Positions 56,901 through 64,000 of a DNA stretch of 64,000 bases are shown here, one piece after another. Under the pieces are notes generated by a model that made no database searches, was not told the DNA's origin, and worked only from the letters and a program-made list of their open reading frames with translations. Source of the stretch: Echinicola jeungdonensis (lineage in GTDB: Bacteria; Bacteroidota; Bacteroidia; Cytophagales; Cyclobacteriaceae); assembly GCF_030409905.1 (NCBI RefSeq), contig NZ_JAUFQT010000002.1, forward strand, positions 1,034,265-1,098,264, read 5' to 3'. How positions within the stretch are numbered: the stretch's first letter is position 1; every line of letters begins with the position of its first letter. The position numbers and the translations under genes were made by a program.

Positions 56901-59039
56901 GCTGTGATTACCTAGCTAAGGTATAATTCTGAAAGCAATTCACAACGGCAGATAGGGAGTTTGCTAATCGGAGGGGGCTGTGATTACCTAGCTAAGGTAT
57001 AATTCTGAAAGCAATTCACAACGTACATGATGAAGCCTCCTCAAATCCCACAGCTGTGATTACCTAGCTAAGGTATAATTCTGAAAGCAATTCACAACCG
57101 CTTTTGTTGTTTTTTCGCGGCTCCTCTGGCTGTGATTACCTAGCTAAGGTATAATTCTGAAAGCAATTCACAACAGGTGCTCCAAGTGCAGGTAATTTCA
57201 GGTGCTGTGATTACCTAGCTAAGGTATAATTCTGAAAGCAATTCACAACTCCCTCAAATATCCCCCGCTCAAATGATTCGCTGTGATTACCTAGCTAAGG
57301 TATAATTCTGAAAGCAATTCACAACGCATTAACATTCTGAGCCTGATTTTGTAACGCTGTGATTACCTAGCTAAGGTATAATTCTGAAAGCAATTCACAA
57401 CACAGTTTCCAAAATGTTAGGACATAAAGACGCTGTGATTACCTAGCTAAGGTATAATTCTGAAAGCAATTCACAACGATGACCTTTAAATTCATATTGC
57501 ACCCCTTGCTGTGATTACCTAGCTAAGGTATAATTCTGAAAGCAATTCACAACATTTCCTGCATAGGGATAATTTAGGGGTGGGCTGTGATTACCTAGCT
57601 AAGGTATAATTCTGAAAGCAATTCACAACATTGTCTTTGTTGGCCTGTGCCACCATAGGCTGTGATTACCTAGCTAAGGTATAATTCTGAAAGCAATTCA
57701 CAACGAAATGTTGGTAACTATAAAAGCGCCCTTTGCTGTGATTACCTAGCTAAGGTATAATTCTGAAAGCAATTCACAACAAATCCTCCTCTGCATGATT
57801 GAGCCTATTTGCTGTGATTACCTAGCTAAGGTATAATTCTGAAAGCAATTCACAACATAATAGGAGAGCCGGAACACTACAGGCCAGCTGTGATTACCTA
57901 GCTAAGGTATAATTCTGAAAGCAATTCACAACCCTCTTGCCTACCATGGGCACAAAAAGGAGGCTGTGATTACCTAGCTAAGGTATAATTCTGAAAGCAA
58001 TTCACAACTGCATTGTTCTATTTTCATTTTCGCCTAAGGCTGTGATTACCTAGCTAAGGTATAATTCTGAAAGCAATTCACAACTGATTACCTGGAGGAA
58101 GTTGAATATTTCCAGCTGTGATTACCTAGCTAAGGTATAATTCTGAAAGCAATTCACAACGGAAATTAAAGGATTAATAAACAGAAGAAAGCTGTGATTA
58201 CCTAGCTAAGGTATAATTCTGAAAGCAATTCACAACTACAGGTTTCTATCAGTTCCTATGCAAAAACGCTGTGATTACCTAGCTAAGGTATAATTCTGAA
58301 AGCAATTCACAACGTAGGAGGCTCGAAGCAGTTTTCATATACAGCTGTGATTACCTAGCTAAGGTATAATTCTGAAAGCAATTCACAACACATAATCTGG
58401 CTTTCCTTCAATATCAAAAGCTGTGATTACCTAGCTAAGGTATAATTCTGAAAGCAATTCACAACCACAATAGCGGTGGCATTCATTACACTTGTGCTGT
58501 GATTACCTAGCTAAGGTATAATTCTGAAAGCAATTCACAACGGTCAAGGTATTGAAGAGCTTCGAAGGCATGCTGTGATTACCTAGCTAAGGTATAATTC
58601 TGAAAGCAATTCACAACGTTACTGATCCGGTAAATTCAGTATCAAATGCTGTGATTACCTAGCTAAGGTATAATTCTGAAAGCAATTCACAACGGAAGAA
58701 TAACTCATGACAATGTTGAAAGGCTGTGATTACCTAGCTAAGGTATAATTCTGAAAGCAATTCACAACCGTGTGGTTCAGGTGTAATTAATGCTATTAGC
58801 TGTGATTACCTAGCTAAGGTATAATTCTGAAAGCAATTCACAACAAGTTGGCTAATAATAAATTTTATGGCATAGCTGTGATTACCTAGCTAAGGTATAA
58901 TTCTGAAAGCAATTCACAACAATGCTCTGTTCTATTTCCAAAATTACTCTGCTGTGATTACCTAGCTAAGGTATAATTCTGAAAGCAATTCACAACAGCA
59001 TTTCCAGTTTAAACAGCAGTTTTTTTGCTGTGATTACCT
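56901..59039 (-). CRISPR. Type II-C CRISPR array: 28 repeats of 46 bp, 28 spacers, plus a degenerate terminal repeat
   Basis: Repeats begin GCTGTGATTACCTAGCTAAG on the plus strand and end AAAGCAATTCACAAC; all 28 appear identical. Spacers are 30 bp, except 29 bp after repeats 4, 10 and 24 and 31 bp after repeat 18. The last unit (59027-59039) keeps only 13 matching bases. The tracrRNA anti-repeat shows that crRNAs come from the minus strand, where the repeat begins GTTGTGAATTGCTTTCAG, the usual form in Bacteroidota II-C systems, so the array is antisense to cas9-cas1-cas2. The half not paired to tracrRNA contains a small palindrome (TACCT...AGGTA). No two spacers look alike. Confidence 0.97.
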
Positions 59040-59136
59040 TACTAGGGAGGATCTCCCTGGCATCTTCCCCTAATGATTTCACCTATAATTTTTTTCGTTA
59101 TTTTAAAAAAACGCATAATGAATATTTTATTTTTAA

Positions 59137-60196
59137 AATTAAAATTATGTATATCCGCAATGACACCAGTAGCCAAATAAATTAAAAGTGACAGTTAGTG
59201 TCAATAGCTTTAGTTAAGTTATTACTCTGTATAAATTGGGTCAAAATAAACGGTTTTGACCATGAATATAATCAACTTCATTAATCGGTTTCCTGACGAG
59301 TCTTCCTGTATTAAGTTCATTAGAGAACAAAGGACAAAATCGGGCATCATTTGCAAACGGTGCAGCTGTAACCGTCATTATTGGCTTGAAAACAAGAAGT
59401 CCTTTCAATGTGCTTCATGTGGGTTCAGGACCAGCATCAAGAGTGGTACTGTTATGGAAAACAGCAACCTTCCAATTAGGACCTGGCTGCTGGCCATGAC
59501 CTTCATAACCGCCACTAAGAAGAGCTTCAGTGCCTCAGAGCTACAAAGGCAGCTTGGGATGAAGCGGTATGAACCTGTTTTCAGGATGTACCATAAACTC
59601 AGGAAGGTCATGGGACAACGCGATGATATCTATAGGCTTGAGGATATGGTAGAATATGATGAGGCCTTTGTAGGAAAAGCCACCAAAGCCAAATCCCAAA
59701 ACAAGCTCAAAAGAGGCAGGGGCAGTCAAAAACAGTCCATTGTAGCGGTAATGGCCGAATCGACAGTTTTAGAAAACCCTGAATCCGGAAAGCTTGAAAA
59801 GAGCTGTAGATATTTTAAAATGAAGAAGATAAAGAACTTAGAGGCAAAAACAGCCCAAGGTCTGGTCAAAGAATTCATTGATCAGGACTCAGTGCTTCAA
59901 ACAGATAAGAGTACCACCTTCTCAGATCTGGGTGACTGTATTGAGGTTCATGTCAGAGAGGTCTCTGGAACTGATAAAGGCCATTTTAACCTCAAATGGG
60001 TTCATATAGCCATAAGTAATTTAAAGAAACAGCTGCAGACATACCATATGATAAGTGAAAGGATGATGCAAAACTATCTTGATGAGTTTAGTTATAAGCT
60101 CAACAGAAAATATTTCGGTCAAAAACTTTTTGACCGGCTCATTATTGCTTCCATTTATCCTTACTGGCATGATTGCGGATAATCATAATTAAAATT
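59137..60196 (+). mobile_element. IS1595-type insertion sequence
   Basis: The transposase gene is flanked by 25-bp imperfect inverted repeats (59137-59161 and 60172-60196; 21 of 25 positions match, ending ATCCGCAAT towards the inside). The right repeat overlaps the transposase stop codon. No clear target-site duplication was seen next to these ends, so the true outer boundary may differ by some bases. It sits about 100 bp from the degenerate end of the CRISPR array. Confidence 0.68.
59256..60182 (+). CDS. IS1595 family transposase (ISXO2-like)
   Basis: This 308-residue protein has an N-terminal zinc ribbon (ICKRCSCNRHYW and FQCASCGFRTS; four cysteines) and an ISXO2-like DDE domain. The latter carries MVEYDEAFVGK (first Asp), VLQTDKSTTFSDL (second Asp), GHFNLKWVHIAISNLKKQL (third position as Asn) and FSYKLNRKYF. 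It is full length with no disruption, so the element may be active. A start at 59262 (MNIINFINRFP) is also possible. Confidence 0.9.
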   Translation: MTMNIINFINRFPDESSCIKFIREQRTKSGIICKRCSCNRHYWLENKKSFQCASCGFRTSIKSGTVMENSNLPIRTWLLAMTFITATKKSFSASELQRQLGMKRYEPVFRMYHKLRKVMGQRDDIYRLEDMVEYDEAFVGKATKAKSQNKLKRGRGSQKQSIVAVMAESTVLENPESGKLEKSCRYFKMKKIKNLEAKTAQGLVKEFIDQDSVLQTDKSTTFSDLGDCIEVHVREVSGTDKGHFNLKWVHIAISNLKKQLQTYHMISERMMQNYLDEFSYKLNRKYFGQKLFDRLIIASIYPYWHDCG

Positions 60197-60205
60197 AATT
60201 TATTC

Positions 60206-60227
60206 TTTACTTTTTCTAAAAAGTAAA
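60206..60227. terminator. A/T hairpin after the IS1595 element
   Basis: TTTACTTTTT and AAAAAGTAAA form a perfect 10-bp inverted repeat with a 2-base gap, 10 bp outside the right IS end. It is wholly A/T in the middle, so it would be a weak terminator. Confidence 0.35.
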
Positions 60228-60412
60228 ATTTAATTTTTCTAACTTTCTATTAGTTAATTGTGGTTTATTATGCTTTGGAATATTTGATTAGGCCTTATAC
60301 CCATAAAGTTTAAGAAATGGATCAAAAACTCATTAAAAAAGACCATAGCCAAAAAAGTATTGGATGTAAATCTTAATCTGAAATATTAGTATTAATCCAA
60401 CCATAAGTCAAA

Positions 60413-61195
60413 ATGGAAAATATTATTGCCTTTTTGATCGGGGTGGGCATTGCATTTATGCGATACTTTGTAGTTGCAGGAGTATCCTTTTTGATTTTTT
60501 ATAAGTTTTATTTTTATAAATATTTTAAAGCAAAAATTCAGAAAAGATTGGCCAATGGCAAGGATTTTAAAAGGGAGATTTTTCATTCCCTTGTTTCTAA
60601 TATCATATTTGTTCTTGCAGCAATAATCATTATCCGCGGTCCTTGGGTGGAGTACACCAAAATTTACAGGGATATTACGGCTTATCCCTTATGGTGGATG
60701 CCTATTAGCTTGATTTTATCCTTATTTATCCATGACACTTACTTTTATTGGTTACATAGGATATACCATCTTCCCTTATTTTTTAAAACCATACATTGGG
60801 TTCATCATAAATCCATTTCCCCTACCCCTTGGGCTTCTTACTCTTTTCATTTTTGGGAAGCATTTACTTTGGTTTTCTTTATTCCAATTCTCGTTTTATC
60901 GGTCCCAATTCACCCATTAATGTTTTTGACTTTTAATTTTTGTACATTTACCATAAACGTTTACGGGCATTTGGGATTTGAAATCATGCCCAAGTGGTTT
61001 AGGAACTCCTGGTTATTTGAAGTAATAAATAGTTCTGTTTACCATAATCTTCATCATTCAAATTTTAAAGGGAATTATGGACTATATTTTAGAATTTGGG
61101 ATAGATTGATGGGGACAGAACATTCGGATTATGTAAAAATTTACGATAGCATTCAAAAAAGAAGATTTGGTGAAAAAATAAAAATGGCCCATTAG
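60413..61195 (+). CDS. Sterol desaturase / fatty acid hydroxylase family membrane protein
   Basis: This 260-residue integral membrane di-iron enzyme of the FA_hydroxylase superfamily has three to four hydrophobic helices in the first 150 residues. The histidine clusters are HDTYFYWLHRIYH, HWVHHKS, and YHNLHHSNFKGNYG, with a further His in YGHLGFEIMP. Bacterial members hydroxylate or desaturate lipids, hopanoids, carotenoids or ornithine lipids. The substrate cannot be named; proximity to a sulfotransferase and a peptide synthetase hints at a modified lipid or lipopeptide. Confidence 0.9.
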   Translation: MENIIAFLIGVGIAFMRYFVVAGVSFLIFYKFYFYKYFKAKIQKRLANGKDFKREIFHSLVSNIIFVLAAIIIIRGPWVEYTKIYRDITAYPLWWMPISLILSLFIHDTYFYWLHRIYHLPLFFKTIHWVHHKSISPTPWASYSFHFWEAFTLVFFIPILVLSVPIHPLMFLTFNFCTFTINVYGHLGFEIMPKWFRNSWLFEVINSSVYHNLHHSNFKGNYGLYFRIWDRLMGTEHSDYVKIYDSIQKRRFGEKIKMAH

Positions 61196-61352
61196 TTTTA
61201 CCCAAAAAAAAGTTAACCTTGGGCAGGTCTTTATTTTTTTAATTGAATTAAAATTATCAAAATTTAATAAATGTATTCCCTGGAGAAATATTGAGGAAAA
61301 ACTTTAACTTTTTTTCAAAATGCTATATGTATTAAGATAAAACAGCCAGCTC

Positions 61353-62447
61353 ATGCACCGTTTTTTTCCACTTCCTTTATTTTCTTTTTACAAGATGGTC
61401 AGAAAAAATGGTGGTATTGACCCTTCAAAGCTTAAAAACACCCCTCCATGGCTGTTAAAGATCATATTATTTGAACCTATCAGGTGGATCGAGCTAGCCT
61501 TATATGATCAAAAAATCAGTCAACATCAAATTGAAAAGTCTCCCCTTTTTATCCTTGGTTATTATCGCAGTGGAACTTCTTATCTACACCAGTGCTTGGT
61601 GCAGGACAACCGTTTTGGTTATCATAGTAATTATCAAATGGTACTACCTGAAATAATGTTAAGTACAGAAAAAAAATTACTACCAATTTTTGAGCTTATT
61701 TGTCGGATTTTTAAACTAAAAGATTCCGTGCACAGGGTACCCTTATCTTTTCGCTTTCCCGGTGAAGAGGATGCCACAATGACCACTTATTTAGATGAAA
61801 AAGGGGCCCAATGGGGTTACTTCTTCCCTGGGATGATGAATGAACAGTTTAGTAAATATGTGCTTTTCGAGAATATTACAAAATCCGAATTAGAAGCTTG
61901 GAAGGATTCGTTTGTTTATCTGCTCAAAAAAATTTCCATAGCGAATCATCAAAAACAACTTGTACTCAAAAGTCCACCCAATACAGCTAGAATAAAATTT
62001 TTGCTTTCCATTTTTCCCAAAGCTAAATTTATTTTCATTCATCGTAATCCCTATGAGGTATACGCTTCCAATAAGTGTTTTTGGAAAGTAGTTCAAAAAG
62101 TTTACGCTTTACAAAACAGCAATAAGGTCAATGTCAATAAAATAATTTTGGACACCTATTCTCAAATGATGTCACGGTATTTGGAGACAAAAGATTTAAT
62201 TCCACCAGGGCAATTGACCGAACTCGCCTATATTGATTTCATAAAAAATCCACTGGAAACCCTTCAAAAAACATATCAAACTCTCCACCTTCCAGATTTC
62301 GATTATTGTAAAGATAAGTTAAAATCATTTATTGGACCACAGAAGGATTTTGTGCAACTAAAACATACAATAGCTAAAAATGAAAGGGAAATTGTTACTG
62401 AAAAACTGGAACCTTTTCTCCGCTATTGGAATTATCCCATATTGTAA
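61353..62447 (+). CDS. Sulfotransferase family protein
   Basis: This 364-residue cytosolic protein has the 5'-phosphosulfate-binding loop LFILGYYRSGTSYLHQ near residue 70 and the 3'-phosphate motif PKAKFIFIHRNPYEVYASN near residue 230. It would transfer sulfate from PAPS to a hydroxyl, such as a lipid or glycan. The arrangement matches Sulfotransfer_3-like proteins of bacteria. Its 3' end overlaps the convergent synthetase gene by 16 bp. With the hydroxylase upstream, which could make the acceptor hydroxyl, a two-step lipid modification is plausible. Confidence 0.88.
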   Translation: MHRFFPLPLFSFYKMVRKNGGIDPSKLKNTPPWLLKIILFEPIRWIELALYDQKISQHQIEKSPLFILGYYRSGTSYLHQCLVQDNRFGYHSNYQMVLPEIMLSTEKKLLPIFELICRIFKLKDSVHRVPLSFRFPGEEDATMTTYLDEKGAQWGYFFPGMMNEQFSKYVLFENITKSELEAWKDSFVYLLKKISIANHQKQLVLKSPPNTARIKFLLSIFPKAKFIFIHRNPYEVYASNKCFWKVVQKVYALQNSNKVNVNKIILDTYSQMMSRYLETKDLIPPGQLTELAYIDFIKNPLETLQKTYQTLHLPDFDYCKDKLKSFIGPQKDFVQLKHTIAKNEREIVTEKLEPFLRYWNYPIL

Positions 62448-64000
62448 TTTTCCCCTTTTAGGTAAGTTGCCAATTCATGGATGGTTTGATATTCAAAGAT
62501 ATCTTCTACTTTTATTTTTAATCCATACATATTTGCATTGGCCACCATTTGGAGACTCTGCAATGATGCTCCACCAAGGTCAAAAAAATTCTCATTCACT
62601 CCCACCTGTTCAATATTTAATATGTTTTGCCAAATTTCCACCAAAATTTGCTCCTCTTCACACCTTGGCCCTATATAACCAGAAAGTAGCCTTACATCTT
62701 CTGGTACTGGAAAAGCCTTCCGGTTAATCTTTCCATTTGGAGTTAAAGGAAATGAGTTCATTGGAATAAGGAAGTTGGGAATCATATAATTAGGAAGTCT
62801 TTCACCCAAAAACTCTTTCAATTCTCCCAAATCAAGAGGTTTATCAAAGGCTTTAGGGACAAAATAAGTGACTAATCGTTTTTCGCCAGATTTTTCTTGC
62901 CTGGCAAGGGTAATGGCATCTTTTACTATTGGGTGTTGAACCATTAGAGCAGAAATTTCCCCTAACTCCATTCGATTTCCCTGAATTTTAACTTGGTCAT
63001 CTTTTCTGTCCAAAATTTCAATAGAACCATCAGCCAAATACCTTGCTAGATCACCAGTTTTGTACAATTTAGCCCCTTTCTGGAGGGAGAAAGGGTCAGG
63101 TATAAATTTCTTTTCTGTCAATTGGGGCATATTTACATATCCACGGGCTATTCCTTCCCCTCCAATATGAAGCTCCCCTACTACATTTACCGGCAATTGC
63201 TGTTGGTACCGGTCTAGAATATAAAGCTGCGTATTGTCAATAGGCTGACCAATGGTAATCCGTGTATCTCCTTTTTTTATTAAACTTATAGAGGACCAAA
63301 TAGTCGTTTCAGTGGGCCCATACATATTCCACAATTTCCCCACCCTTTCCAAAAGATTATTTGCCAGTTGAAGTGACAAAACATCACCACCACATAAGGC
63401 TTTTAAGTTTGGCCTACCTTTCCATTCTGTCTCGAGAAGCAATTGCCAAATTGCAGGGGTGGCCTGCATAATACTTACCTTAAATTTATCTATTGATTCA
63501 CAAAGCTCCTGGGGTTGTGAGAGCAGCTCATCACTGGCAATAATAATGGTTGCTCCTACCATCAAAGGCAAAAATAGCTCCAAAGCAGCAATATCAAAAG
63601 AAAGGGAAGTAATTGCTAACAGGATATCATTCTGACAAATCCCAGGGCTTTTACTCATCGAACAAAGAAAATTTGTCAAAGAAGCATGACTAATCATTAC
63701 CCCTTTTGGAGTACCTGTTGATCCGGAGGTATAGATAATATAAGCAAGTTGCTCTGGGTCAATTTTAATGTTGGGGTTTGAAAACTCCCCATTTTAAACT
63801 TTGAATTTTCTGTTAAGCGGATTATTGATAACTCAAAATTATCCAAAATTTTGGTCTCAATATTCGTCAACAAAACACCTACCTGTGCGTCCTTTAGAAT
63901 AAACTCAACCCGGCGTATTGGGATGGAGGCATGTACAGGAACATATGCTGCACCAGTCTTACTAACTGCCAAAAGAGCTACCAGCATTTCTATTGACCTT
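62432..64000 (-). pseudogene. Nonribosomal peptide synthetase, 3' end (adenylation domain plus carrier), frameshifted
   Basis: The gene is open at the right edge. Two frames join near 63792-63795: the upstream one reads SIEMLVALLAVSKTGAAYVPV and ends out of frame, the downstream one reads FSNPNIKIDPEQLAYIIYTSGST plus GTPKG (A3). One base missing from the T4 run (A-run on the coding strand) explains the shift. Further A-domain motifs: FDIAALELFLPLMVGA (A4), NMYGPTETTIWSS (A5), LYKTGDLARY (A7), NGKINRKAFP (A10). A carrier domain follows with its phosphopantetheine serine in NFFDLGGASLQSL. No thioesterase or reductase follows, so release is by another route. The amino-acid specificity was not derived. 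Confidence 0.85.

Noticed and set aside
56901..59026. Self-targeting spacers within this window
   Set aside because: No spacer match to the rest of the window was noticed, but a complete comparison by eye is not reliable, so no claim is made.

Overview
The window reads as a chromosomal segment of a Bacteroidota bacterium, most likely a marine or aquatic member of the Cytophagales (Cyclobacteriaceae-like; this placement is inferred from gene content and protein style, not computed). Supporting signs are an outer-membrane beta-barrel receptor with a carboxypeptidase-like N-domain, a LytS/LytTR two-component pair, TAnnTTTG-type -7 boxes, weak Shine-Dalgarno sites, many lipoboxes, and a type II-C CRISPR-Cas system with 46-bp repeats whose crRNA strand starts GTTGTG.

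Layout. (1) 1-21.3 kb: an exopolysaccharide locus. It holds glycosyltransferases, a DUF354 protein, an AlgD-like GDP-mannose 6-dehydrogenase, two paralogous CelD/BcsL-type acetyltransferases (the first frameshifted) around a DegT-like aminotransferase, a polysaccharide deacetylase, a methyltransferase, five tandem minus-strand lipoproteins with a PF14099-type polysaccharide-lyase fold, and an initiating polyprenyl glycosylphosphotransferase. Together these suggest a uronic-acid-containing surface polymer with its own lyase-like surface proteins. (2) 22.4-49.1 kb: mostly housekeeping genes. These are a CheY-like regulator, a POT peptide transporter, pckA, a cyclophilin, a CNT nucleoside transporter, the etfB-etfA-bifunctional nuclease operon, dnaB, mpl plus an exonuclease, EcsC, a phosphoesterase, an aldehyde dehydrogenase, pdhB, and a TonB-dependent receptor divergent from a LytS/LytTR pair. 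Strong terminator hairpins separate many of them. (3) 49.5-59.0 kb: an exported HIRAN-domain protein, an antisense tracrRNA, cas9, a REP-associated tyrosine transposase (RAYT) with a perfect REP hairpin, cas1, cas2 and an array of 28 apparently identical repeats plus a degenerate terminal one. (4) 59.1-64 kb: an IS1595-type element, a fatty acid hydroxylase, a sulfotransferase, and the 3' end of a nonribosomal peptide synthetase running off the window.

The main surprise is that cas9 is split by two single-base losses and cas1 by one, although all catalytic motifs, the tracrRNA and the array look intact. The same lesion type (one base missing from a short homopolymer) also breaks the first acetyltransferase and the synthetase. 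Five same-direction indels point first to residual assembly error. Three of the five fall within 4.1 kb of the cas operon, so real decay cannot be excluded. The other distinctive element is the five-gene lyase-like lipoprotein family. Three members share an almost identical basic C-terminal tail behind variable Ser/Thr/Asp linkers, one of which is encoded by a 21-bp minisatellite.
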